Positions 6,588-15,719 of a stretch of DNA of 38,244 bases are shown here, piece after piece (the stretch's first letter is position 1; each line of letters starts with the position of its first letter). Under the pieces are notes generated by a model, which worked only from the letters and a program-made list of their open reading frames with translations, searched no databases and had not been told where the DNA came from. The translations under genes were made by a program, and so were the position numbers. This DNA comes from a virus. Location of the stretch: positions 1-38,244 of the IMG/VR virus record IMGVR_UViG_3300028610_001464. One strand, given 5' to 3'.

Positions 6588-8561
6588 ATGTCTCAAACAA
6601 TTACAATACAAAGTAATTTTACATATGGTGAAATTGATGGAAGGGTGGATTCACGCTTTGATCTAGATGTTTTATCGAAAGGTGTTAAGTATGCTCGTAA
6701 TGTTTTAGTTGTACCTCAAGGCGGTCTTAAACGAAGATTTGGCACGAAATATCTTTATGACGGCTTGCTTATGGATGATAAAACCGAAGGTAGGATCGCT
6801 ATATTTGAATATAGTGATGAAACAAAATATTTATTGTTTTTTGAACACTTGCAAATAATTATTTTTCATAATGATCTAATTGTAGATACAATTGTTTCTC
6901 CATATACAAAAGCTCAAATGCCTGATATTAAGTTTGCACAAGGTTCTGACGAGTTCTTTGTAGTTCATCCTGATGTCGCCCCTTATGTCTTGATTAGAGT
7001 AAGCGATCTTCATACATCATGGAGTATTAGCGAAATTGATTTCACTTTTTTCCCAACATATGATTTTGATAAAGATTATGATGGTGTAACATTTCGACCA
7101 AGTGCTGTAACTGGAGATATTACACTTACAGCTACTACAGGAGGTCCAGCAGGTCCTTTCAAAGCTTCGCATGTAGGTGGATTGTTTGACTCTAATGACG
7201 GAATAATGAGAATTACTGTTTATAATAGTGATACAGAAGTTGAAGGATATACAATAGATAAATTTAAAAATGATGATTATATAGACGGAAGATTATCAAT
7301 TCTAAAAGAACCAGTATGGTCAGCATCTTTGGGTTATCCGCGATGTGCAACATTTTTCCAAGGAAGACTTTGCTTTGGAGGAAGTAGCTCAGTGCCGCAA
7401 GGCGTATGGATGTCTAAAACAAATGATTTGAATAATTTTGATGACAGTGAGGCTTTTGCAACCAATGCTGTTGAGATCTTTGTTCATACAAATAATTCAA
7501 ATATTGTTAAAGACATGATTGGTGAGAAAACACTTTTAGTATTTACTAGCACTGGATTAGTTGCGACACAGGTAATGAATGAAGCCGCGATAACTGTAAC
7601 TAACGTTTCATTTGGTTTGCAAAATAATGATGGAATAGGTTCAGTTCGCCCGCAGATTTTTGATAATAAAGTTGTTTATATGGACAAAGGTGGCAAGATT
7701 TTATGGGGAATGACTTATGATTCTAAGTCTGCTGGGCAAGCAGCTTCTGATATAAGTATTTTATCTCAATCATTATTAAATGACCCTGTTAGTATGGCTA
7801 CTTATAGAAATCCTGATGATGACAATGGTAATTATTTGATTGTGGTTAATGGTGATGGGACTTTGGCTATTTTACAATCGGTAAATGAACAGGGTGTATT
7901 AGGTTGGACAAAGTGCATGACTGATCCAGCAGCTGATGTGTTAGAGGCTCCTGAAAAGGGGATGTATCGGCATGTAGCTGCTGCGGGAAGTACAGTTTAC
8001 TTTATTGTTGAAAGAGAAATAGATGGCCTTAGTAGTTTTTATATTGAGAAAATAGATTTTGATTTATATACGGATTCAACAATCGTTAGAACTTATGACC
8101 CTGCTACTACTGATATTGTAGGGATAAGTCATCTTGAGGGGGAGGCTGTAAAAGTTATTGGGGATGGTTTATTACAAACAGACAAGACGGTTACTCTCGG
8201 CGCTATTACATTAGATAAAGCAGCAACAGAGGTCAAAATAGGTTTGAGTTATCGTCCTTTAATTGTTCCATTGCCAGTAAGTGTTGCAGTAGAAAAAGAT
8301 GGCAACAATAAATACAGATCAAAAAGAATTAAAACACTTTGGGTTGATTATTTTGAGTCTTTGGGGATTTATGCGGATGATCAATTAATTCCGTTTATAA
8401 CATTAAATGAAAGCCAGTTTGATGTTGCTTTGCCTTTAGAAACTGATTTTTATTCAGTAACTCCAATGCATGGTTGGGATCCACGGGCTGAAATTGAAAT
8501 TACGCAATATGATCCATATCCAATGTTAATAAAAAGTATTGGTATGGAAATTGAAATTTAA
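6588..8561 (+). CDS. Tail tubular protein B (tail nozzle)
   Basis: A 657-residue protein forming the distal tail tube of a podovirus. The N-terminus is diagnostic: NFTYGEIDGRVDSRFDLDVLSKGVKYARNV, then PQGGLKRRFGTKYL, as in nozzle proteins of the T7 gp12 type. Further family-like segments are YPRCATFFQGRLCFGGS near residue 250 and the C-terminal HGWDPRAEIEITQYDPYPMLI. I start at the ATG at 6588 (AGAAGGG upstream) rather than the TTG six bases earlier. It follows the adaptor gene by 12 bases. Confidence 0.9.
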   Translation: MSQTITIQSNFTYGEIDGRVDSRFDLDVLSKGVKYARNVLVVPQGGLKRRFGTKYLYDGLLMDDKTEGRIAIFEYSDETKYLLFFEHLQIIIFHNDLIVDTIVSPYTKAQMPDIKFAQGSDEFFVVHPDVAPYVLIRVSDLHTSWSISEIDFTFFPTYDFDKDYDGVTFRPSAVTGDITLTATTGGPAGPFKASHVGGLFDSNDGIMRITVYNSDTEVEGYTIDKFKNDDYIDGRLSILKEPVWSASLGYPRCATFFQGRLCFGGSSSVPQGVWMSKTNDLNNFDDSEAFATNAVEIFVHTNNSNIVKDMIGEKTLLVFTSTGLVATQVMNEAAITVTNVSFGLQNNDGIGSVRPQIFDNKVVYMDKGGKILWGMTYDSKSAGQAASDISILSQSLLNDPVSMATYRNPDDDNGNYLIVVNGDGTLAILQSVNEQGVLGWTKCMTDPAADVLEAPEKGMYRHVAAAGSTVYFIVEREIDGLSSFYIEKIDFDLYTDSTIVRTYDPATTDIVGISHLEGEAVKVIGDGLLQTDKTVTLGAITLDKAATEVKIGLSYRPLIVPLPVSVAVEKDGNNKYRSKRIKTLWVDYFESLGIYADDQLIPFITLNESQFDVALPLETDFYSVTPMHGWDPRAEIEITQYDPYPMLIKSIGMEIEI

Positions 8562-8576
8562 CAAAAGAGGTAAGTC

Positions 8577-9017
8577 ATGGTTGATCAAACATTTAAAAGT
8601 TCACTTTTCCAAGCAAGTGCTGGAGCTTCAGCAGGAGCTGGTATCTTCAGTATGTTTGCGCAAAAAAGGGCTGGAAAATCTCAAGAGCAGTTATTAGAAC
8701 TTCAGGCAAGCCAAGAAGAATTAGGGGCTAGGCAACAAGGATTGCAAAGAGCAAGGCAAATTCGAGAGGTAATGGCTCAACAGTCTGTACAAGCAGCAGT
8801 TGGCGGAGCCGAGGTAGGATCTGGTGCTTTTCAGTCTGTTCAAAGATCATCGTTTAGTGCGTTCCAGGAGGACAATGAGATTGAGGCATTAAATTTATCG
8901 GTTAATAAAGCAAAAACAGCAGCAGAAAGAAAAAATATAAGGGATAGAACGGCATCTGGCATGTTTGATACATTTGCAAAATTAGCAACAAATGTAGTGA
9001 CTGGTGGACTTTTATAA
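8577..9017 (+). CDS. Small ejection (internal virion) protein, gp14-like
   Basis: A 146-residue protein preceded by AAGAGGTAAGTC. An Ala/Gly-rich hydrophobic N-terminal part (SAGASAGAGIFSMFAQ) is followed by a long Gln/Ala/Arg helix (residues ~35-85) and a second helical part ending in a Gly/Val-rich tail. This is the profile of the small pore-forming ejection protein that podoviruses insert into the outer membrane, and it is the first of three consecutive candidate ejection genes after the nozzle. Assignment rests on order and composition, not on a motif. Confidence 0.65.
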   Translation: MVDQTFKSSLFQASAGASAGAGIFSMFAQKRAGKSQEQLLELQASQEELGARQQGLQRARQIREVMAQQSVQAAVGGAEVGSGAFQSVQRSSFSAFQEDNEIEALNLSVNKAKTAAERKNIRDRTASGMFDTFAKLATNVVTGGLL

Positions 9018-9051
9018 ACAAAAATAAACAAAAATAAATAGAGATAAATAA

Positions 9052-11376
9052 ATGGCAGAAGCACCGGCATATAAATCAACGGCAGTTATAGAGCCTTTTA
9101 AGGCTCCTGATGTTCAGCAGTACGCTGGATCTATTTCAAGTAGATTATCAAGCTTTGCTGGAGAAACAGCAATTACTATCAAAAAAGATATTATAGAATC
9201 AGAGAAATCACAAGCTGCTGTTACTTTAAGAGATAATTATTCGCGTATTAGAGAGGATGTATTAGACAATCCTGGTTTAAATATGCAGAAAGAATTTGAT
9301 ACGAGATGGGGCGCGTTTTCAAAAGGGTATTTAGAAACAGTTTCGGGCGCTTCTCAGTCGTACGTACAAAATCAATCAGCTTATTATGGATTACAGGGTA
9401 ATTCATTAACAGGCGATAAAGTTAGAAATATAAAAACAAATATACGACAAGAGAACTTTAACGAATATTATAAAACAGCTTCAACAGATATTTCCAATCA
9501 AGCATTCGATGGAACGCACGCCTTTGATAAAAGTGGAAAAGTTATTTTAGATGATAAAGGTAAACCAATTCCTTTAGCTGCTAAAACAATGGGGCAACTT
9601 GATAATAAAATAGATTTTCGTGTTCAGACTGGGGATATATCAGGAAAAGAAGGCGCAGCTTTAAAAGTTGCAGCAAGAGATACAGCTGTAAAGGAATCGT
9701 TTACAGGTCAATTTGATAGAATTTTAAAAACTGGTGATAAAGAGGAGCGCAAACCATTTTTAGAAAAGTTTCAAGAATCAGCAGATTTAGATCGTCACAA
9801 TAAAGATATTTTAACTCTTAAATTTAAGAAAATGATGAAGGAGTATGATATTAAAGATGGTGTTTCGAAAGCATCAATCAGGGATGAGCTTAGCGGTTTA
9901 GAGGCAGGTTTTAGAAGTGGTACAATTTCACCTGAATCATCAGAAGTTATACAGACATTAGAAAAAGCAACATCAGCTGGTATTGACGTTGGACATTGGG
10001 AAAATAAATTTCAAACAGCAGAATCAGCGCATTATATAGAGCAAGATATGAGGGATGCTAATCGAGCAGAACGATTAGAGATGATATCGGAATTTGATGC
10101 AAAAGAGGGAGATTCACCTGAAATATTATATAGAAAAAGTGTCCTTCGTCCTGGAGCTATTAAAATAGACGAAGATTTAACTAGAAGATATAACGAAAAC
10201 CCAGTTGGATATATGCAAGATTCAAAGGCATTTATAGATACATTAGAACAACGTGATGTAGCAGCTACTGATGAAAATGGTAATAAAGTTCCGGGATCAT
10301 CAGAAACTTCTATTTATCCATTTGATGTACTTGAACATCTACAATTAAGGATGGGTTCTACAAATGGGATTCCAACTGCAGGACATAGTGCAGTTCGAAT
10401 AATGGATTCAGATATTGCAGCAGATGAAGCTAATAGAATAAATTCACTTCCAATAGAGCAGCAAGCGCAAGCATATAATGAAACTATAAAACAATTTCCA
10501 GGAAGAGAGCATATCGCCGCTAAAGATTTAGAGAGAGCAGGGGTAGATCCAAAAGCTATAACAGTTTCTAATTTATATAATGATCCACGTACATTAAGAT
10601 ATGCAGTGCCGATGACTATTGCTAGAGTCACTCCTCCTGAAGTATATAAAAGTGCTTTAGAAGCATTTAAAATACCTGATAAGGGTGCTAGTAGTTTAGA
10701 TGGAAAAATAGCATCACACAAAAGATTTAAAAGTTATAATAATGCAGTTAGTAATTATAATGGAAATGCCGCAGATGCTATTAAAGATATAGCAGATAAT
10801 TCCAAATTATTAGCTTCTCAATTAACTGTTACATCACAGGGGGATGCAAAACGATCCGTTGATGATGCAGTTAATGCATTTACTAATGGTTTAACATTTA
10901 CCTCTTATAGAGGGAAAGAGTTTTTTCATCCAGATGATATTTCTACAGATAGACTAAAGACCGCATATAGAGCAAAAGAAGCAGAAATCATGTCTGGAAA
11001 ATTAAACGTATTTATTCCCCCAGAGACACTTAGCTCATTAACCCCGGATGAAAGGCAGAGGGCTGGGACTGAGTTAGTTGTAGGATCTTCTTTTTGGCAA
11101 TCTAACCCTGATAAAACTTCAGCTGTTATGGTTGATTCTCATTCATCGCCAATAAAAGATTTGGATGGAAACGTTGTAGAGATTTTATTTGATGATATGA
11201 GGAAGGATAATTCAGATATTAATAAAAGCATTAATCAGCAATATGCTAAAGAGCAAACAGAGTTTTTTGAAAGATTAAAGTTACCTACAAAACCGGCGAG
11301 TAATTTTTTACAAGATAATTTAACTAGAATAATGAAATCAGTTCCTGACTTTATGGATTATGCGGAGCATCATTAA
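9052..11376 (+). CDS. Large internal virion/ejection protein, gp15-like
   Basis: A 774-residue, mostly helical, charged protein lacking membrane segments. The region FSKGYLETVSGASQSYVQNQSAYYGLQGNSL (here only described) near residues 90-120 resembles internal virion proteins that coat the DNA-ejection channel. The ATG has only a weak site (GAGATAAATA) in an A-rich spacer with repeated AAATAAA units. The stop overlaps the next start by one base (TAATG), so the three ejection genes look translationally coupled. I assign it by size, helicity and order (nozzle, small, medium, large ejection protein). Confidence 0.6.
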   Translation: MAEAPAYKSTAVIEPFKAPDVQQYAGSISSRLSSFAGETAITIKKDIIESEKSQAAVTLRDNYSRIREDVLDNPGLNMQKEFDTRWGAFSKGYLETVSGASQSYVQNQSAYYGLQGNSLTGDKVRNIKTNIRQENFNEYYKTASTDISNQAFDGTHAFDKSGKVILDDKGKPIPLAAKTMGQLDNKIDFRVQTGDISGKEGAALKVAARDTAVKESFTGQFDRILKTGDKEERKPFLEKFQESADLDRHNKDILTLKFKKMMKEYDIKDGVSKASIRDELSGLEAGFRSGTISPESSEVIQTLEKATSAGIDVGHWENKFQTAESAHYIEQDMRDANRAERLEMISEFDAKEGDSPEILYRKSVLRPGAIKIDEDLTRRYNENPVGYMQDSKAFIDTLEQRDVAATDENGNKVPGSSETSIYPFDVLEHLQLRMGSTNGIPTAGHSAVRIMDSDIAADEANRINSLPIEQQAQAYNETIKQFPGREHIAAKDLERAGVDPKAITVSNLYNDPRTLRYAVPMTIARVTPPEVYKSALEAFKIPDKGASSLDGKIASHKRFKSYNNAVSNYNGNAADAIKDIADNSKLLASQLTVTSQGDAKRSVDDAVNAFTNGLTFTSYRGKEFFHPDDISTDRLKTAYRAKEAEIMSGKLNVFIPPETLSSLTPDERQRAGTELVVGSSFWQSNPDKTSAVMVDSHSSPIKDLDGNVVEILFDDMRKDNSDINKSINQQYAKEQTEFFERLKLPTKPASNFLQDNLTRIMKSVPDFMDYAEHH

Positions 11377-13124
11377 TGACGTCTCCTTTAACTTTGCCAC
11401 AAAATCTAATGATGGATCAGACAGAAACTGAGGGACCGGTAAAAACCCCTTACGGGACGGTTTTAGGCGCTGCTTTTGCATCAACTCTATCTCAAACAAT
11501 AGAAAATCAATATATCGGTAAAGCTATTGATAAGTGGAATGAAACATTTCATGAAAGCAGATATTTACAACCTGATGAAGTAAAAGAATCATATCCTCAT
11601 GTAGCTGATATATTTCCTGATGGCGGTAGAGAATATAATGTTAATGTAACAGCAGAAAAAAAAGAACGCCAACTTTACTATCAAGACTTAATGAAAGGGA
11701 TGGAGCGTGGCACATTGCGCTCAATAGGACGAGGAACTACGTCGTTAATTGGTGCAGCGGTTGCTCCAAGTAATTGGCCGATTGCATTAGCAGTAGAAAT
11801 GACAGTTGGAAGATTAGGGATGTGGGCTGCAGGAAAAGCAGCTAGTTCAGGAATATTAGCTAGAGCAGCGGTTAGCCTTGCGAGGGGGGCAGCAGAAGGC
11901 GGTGCATTTTCAATTCCTATACAAATGGCAACTAGAGATTATCACAACCAAATTGGGATGCCATTAACTCCAGAAGATACATTTATTTCTACATTGTGGA
12001 TGATGGGACTGGGTGCAGCACTGAAAACAGCTTTTGGATATAAGAAGATTCTTAGTAATGAGGCAAATTTAGAAGGAGCGGCCGCAGTAAAAAGACAGTT
12101 AGATAATGGAGAGCAGATCAATGTAAAAGAAATTGTGAAAGATGGAATATATCAAGAAAGAGCGATGGATCCTCATAAAAATCCAGAAGCATTAACTAAA
12201 AGTTTAGAATCTTTAAGAAAACGATTGGACGCTACAAATAGAGCTTTAGAAACGAATGAAAAAATATTTGAGGATATAGCTAAAGGAAAAGAAAATGTTT
12301 TACCTCATACAACCCCGCCATTGAAAACAAATCATTTGTTAGAACAAGTAAAAGGATTGGGTGATTTGCCGGATACTTTGTTAAAAGTAAAAGACAAAGC
12401 TTTGTTAGATAGATTGCCAAATACTGATGAGTTTAAATCAGCAATCACATATGACAAAATTTCCCCAAATGAACTAAATAAGGTACAAACTAAATTTTTA
12501 AAAGAGTTTAAAGAAAACGAATCATTGGTTACAGAAAAAGGCGTAAAAAGAAACGAAAAAAGAATAGAAAAACTAAAAAAAGAAATTAAAAAAACAACTG
12601 ACCCAAAAGAAGCGAGTACAAAAAAAGAACAATTAAATGAGCTTAAACAAAAAATAGATCTTTCTAAAGATAGAATCAAAACATTAGATAATATCGAAAA
12701 GGAACCAGTAAAATTAAATCAACACAGAGAATCTATTCAAGAGCTTCGCGCAGATAAAGCTATGTTAGAAAATATGATAAAAGATACGGAATCATATTTT
12801 GATTTAACTAATGCTGCTGAACCTGTAGCAGAAGATGAACTCGCTCAAGCAGCTGAAAAAGTAGGAGATTGGAAAAATAAAGCTAATACATATATGGATG
12901 AATATTTAAAAAATGAAAAAATTATAGAGCGTCCAGAAATAAAACCAGAAGAAGTATTGCAAGACTTACATAATGAAGTTAAAGAATTAGCAGATTCCAA
13001 TAAATTAAATGCAGAAGAATTGAAAGCATATGAAAAAGCCATGGAAATGCCTGAGGCTAATCAAAAGACAAGGGACTCTATCAAGTCATTTATTGAATGT
13101 ATTACAAGAGGAGTTACAGGATGA
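11376..13124 (+). CDS. Internal virion/ejection protein with hydrophobic segment and coiled coil
   Basis: A 582-residue protein. Residues ~115-175 are Ala/Gly-rich and hydrophobic (TSLIGAAVAPSNWPIALAVEM and following), with FISTLWMMGLGAALKTAF near 210: plausible membrane-inserting helices. Residues ~270-500 are strongly charged, Lys/Glu-rich coiled coil (KRIEKLKKEIKKT). This suits an ejectosome component that crosses the cell envelope. The start overlaps the upstream stop and the stop overlaps the next start (ATGA), placing it in a coupled block. Confidence 0.6.
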   Translation: MTSPLTLPQNLMMDQTETEGPVKTPYGTVLGAAFASTLSQTIENQYIGKAIDKWNETFHESRYLQPDEVKESYPHVADIFPDGGREYNVNVTAEKKERQLYYQDLMKGMERGTLRSIGRGTTSLIGAAVAPSNWPIALAVEMTVGRLGMWAAGKAASSGILARAAVSLARGAAEGGAFSIPIQMATRDYHNQIGMPLTPEDTFISTLWMMGLGAALKTAFGYKKILSNEANLEGAAAVKRQLDNGEQINVKEIVKDGIYQERAMDPHKNPEALTKSLESLRKRLDATNRALETNEKIFEDIAKGKENVLPHTTPPLKTNHLLEQVKGLGDLPDTLLKVKDKALLDRLPNTDEFKSAITYDKISPNELNKVQTKFLKEFKENESLVTEKGVKRNEKRIEKLKKEIKKTTDPKEASTKKEQLNELKQKIDLSKDRIKTLDNIEKEPVKLNQHRESIQELRADKAMLENMIKDTESYFDLTNAAEPVAEDELAQAAEKVGDWKNKANTYMDEYLKNEKIIERPEIKPEEVLQDLHNEVKELADSNKLNAEELKAYEKAMEMPEANQKTRDSIKSFIECITRGVTG

Positions 13125-15718
13125 CGACGATTGAGTATTGTTTAACTAAATTTTCTAGTGATATCAGAGGTGAAATGAGCCCTGCTGATGCCAAGGCGTT
13201 ATCGAATGAGATACAATCAAAAGCAGAAGCGAGAAAAGCTGAATCTGATTATAATATGACGCAAGAAGAAGCGTATAGATCTGTAGGAAAAGAAATAGTA
13301 GGAAAACAAGAAAAAGAATTAACGCAGTTGCAATATAATGCATTAGAAAACGTTAGAAAAAGTGTAGTAAATCGAGATTATTTATCTAATTTTCCAAACC
13401 AAGCTAAAGGAGCGTGGTCTCTTTTAGGTGGGCGGCAAACAAATGTTTATAAATCTAGATTTTCTTATGTTGCTAATGCTCATGCGGAAGAAGTAGGCAG
13501 AGTCAGTCAACTATTTTCAGACCTAGAAAAGGTTCCTGGATCATTGGAATATTTCTCAGATCATAAAAACAGTAATACAATCATTAAAGAAATGGAATTT
13601 AGAGGTTCTACAAAAGACCCGTTGGCTAAATATGTAGCAGAATCGTGGATGGATAAACATCAGCCATGGTTAACTAAAGACTTACAAGAAGCTGGAGCAA
13701 AAATATTTGAACGACCAGATTATATAGCTCGACAATTTGGAAAATCATCAAAGATTGGAAGCGCAACAGGATCAGAATTAAAAGATATCGCATTAAAAGC
13801 AAAATTATTAATTGAGCATAAAGGAAATTATGCAGAAGTGATGAAAGATTTTAATGAGCAATCATTTAAAAGGTGGGTAGAAGCAGCTAAAGTACATACA
13901 GACCCTGAAACATGGATAAAAAATGGAATTGATCCGGCAAATACAAATGCAGTCGAAGAATTTTACAGAGAATATCACAAAGGAATGGTTACAGGTGTTC
14001 ATAAACGCGCTTACGACTCACACATTTCCCCTTCTGGGAAAATAAATTATGCTAGAAAATTAGAGCATTCTAGAGCGTTGATTTTAAAAAAAGGATCTTG
14101 GGCGGAATACAATACACAATTTGGATACGATAATATTTATAGCGCTATACATTCTCAACTTACGCAGGGATCAAAAGATCTCACAACATTGAGAATGTTT
14201 GGAACTTATCCAGAAGAAGCATTAAAAGATATAGTAAAAGTAGCACGAGAACAATCTGCTGGAATGCACGGATCACAAAAAGAATTAAGAAATACTGAAG
14301 CATTAATTGATAATATATTTGCAGATAAAGACAAGCCAATGAGCGGTCTTGGCGGATCCATTATCAAAGCATTTAGACAATATAGTTATATTACAGGAAC
14401 AGGCTCTGTAACTTTAACATCATTCGATGATATACCAAGAATGGCTGCTATGGCTAAAGCTAATGGCATTCCTTATTTAAAAGGATACGAAGAAATATTG
14501 GGCGGCCTTCTTAAAGGAAGAGCAAAAGGATTTGAAAAAGAAGTCGCATTACAATTAGGTTGTTATTCTGAAGGTGCTATAGGAACACTTATTGATAGAT
14601 TTGCTCCTGGAGATACTGCAGCTGGAATAATGACAAGGACAATGCGATTACAAGACCAGGGTTCGCTTATAAATGTGTGGGATAGTGTTCATCGTAAAAC
14701 CGCTGGAATGATGTTATCTAGAAATCTCGCTAAAGATATGAATATTGCATTTACATCTTTAGATCCAGAATTACAAAGAGCATTAAATATTTCTGGAATA
14801 AGCGAAAAAAGATGGAATGTAATAAGAAGATATAAGTCATCGGTTTTAGAAGATGGTGGACGTAAATTTTTAACACCTTCTCTTGTAAATGATATTGCTG
14901 ATGAGGTAATTGTAAATGAATTGATAGGAACTGAGTTAGGACAACCATCTCGTGCAAAAATCAACCGAGAACGATTAGACTTAAAGCGTTCGTTAGATGT
15001 TTATTTTATGGATCAAACAAGCAGTGGAAAAATAATTCCTGATATTTCTGATATGACATTAATTAGAGGAAGGTTTAATAATGAAAGTCCTGTTGGTGTT
15101 GTTATGAGTTGTATTTCGCAATTCAAAGGATTTAGGGTAGGCGCAACTAGAAAGTTACAAGGTAGGTTTTTATTTGGAAATGGAGCAGATAATTTATATG
15201 AAGCCTTTTTTAACAAAGGAACACGAGGAAATTTAAAAGGATTGATTAATCATCAAATTCAATTGTTACCGTATGGATATTTATCACATGCGGCTAAAAT
15301 GCTGGTTGCAGGACGTGGTTTACCAAATCTTAATGATACAGATACATGGGTTGAAGTGCTTTCAAGGAGTGGTGTTTTTGGAATACAAGGCGATATGTTA
15401 TTTGATTTTCTTTTAGGACATCATGATATAGAAAGAAGTTTGCTAGGTCCTACGCTGGGAAATGGTATCGATATTTTAAAAGGATTTAGAGAAATTATAT
15501 CAGGAGAAGGAAAGCCAGGATTAAGGTTTACAAACCTAGCTATACATAATACACCATTGGCTGGAATGTGGTGGTTAAAGCCATGGCTAGACTATGGTTT
15601 ATTTAATGCTTTGAGGGAGAAATCTGATCCAGGTTATCTGGAAAGAAAAGAGCAAAGGTTTGAGAAAAAAGGTCAAGGTTTCTTGTGGAATCCTACATCA
15701 TCTTTGGGGGTTGGTTGA
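13121..15718 (+). CDS. Large ejectosome protein, gp16-like
   Basis: An 865-residue protein starting at the ATG at 13121, which overlaps the previous stop (ATGA) and follows GAGGAGTTACAGG; an upstream in-frame ATG at 13097 lies within the previous gene. The C-terminal end, DPGYLERKEQRFEKKGQGFLW, is a recurrent signature at the end of large podovirus internal virion proteins, and the middle part has FRQYSYITGTGSVTLTSFDD typical of them. I do not see a clear transglycosylase Glu-Ser motif. Predicted role: periplasmic tube and DNA entry. Confidence 0.7.
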   Translation: MTTIEYCLTKFSSDIRGEMSPADAKALSNEIQSKAEARKAESDYNMTQEEAYRSVGKEIVGKQEKELTQLQYNALENVRKSVVNRDYLSNFPNQAKGAWSLLGGRQTNVYKSRFSYVANAHAEEVGRVSQLFSDLEKVPGSLEYFSDHKNSNTIIKEMEFRGSTKDPLAKYVAESWMDKHQPWLTKDLQEAGAKIFERPDYIARQFGKSSKIGSATGSELKDIALKAKLLIEHKGNYAEVMKDFNEQSFKRWVEAAKVHTDPETWIKNGIDPANTNAVEEFYREYHKGMVTGVHKRAYDSHISPSGKINYARKLEHSRALILKKGSWAEYNTQFGYDNIYSAIHSQLTQGSKDLTTLRMFGTYPEEALKDIVKVAREQSAGMHGSQKELRNTEALIDNIFADKDKPMSGLGGSIIKAFRQYSYITGTGSVTLTSFDDIPRMAAMAKANGIPYLKGYEEILGGLLKGRAKGFEKEVALQLGCYSEGAIGTLIDRFAPGDTAAGIMTRTMRLQDQGSLINVWDSVHRKTAGMMLSRNLAKDMNIAFTSLDPELQRALNISGISEKRWNVIRRYKSSVLEDGGRKFLTPSLVNDIADEVIVNELIGTELGQPSRAKINRERLDLKRSLDVYFMDQTSSGKIIPDISDMTLIRGRFNNESPVGVVMSCISQFKGFRVGATRKLQGRFLFGNGADNLYEAFFNKGTRGNLKGLINHQIQLLPYGYLSHAAKMLVAGRGLPNLNDTDTWVEVLSRSGVFGIQGDMLFDFLLGHHDIERSLLGPTLGNGIDILKGFREIISGEGKPGLRFTNLAIHNTPLAGMWWLKPWLDYGLFNALREKSDPGYLERKEQRFEKKGQGFLWNPTSSLGVG

Positions 15719-15719
15719 T

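Noticed and set aside
10314-10721. 135-codon minus-strand frame inside the gp15-like gene
   Set aside because: Antisense shadow of a long, well supported structural gene.
12332-12679. 115-codon minus-strand frame inside the second ejection gene
   Set aside because: Ser/Phe-rich translation is the mirror of the Lys/Glu coiled coil on the plus strand.
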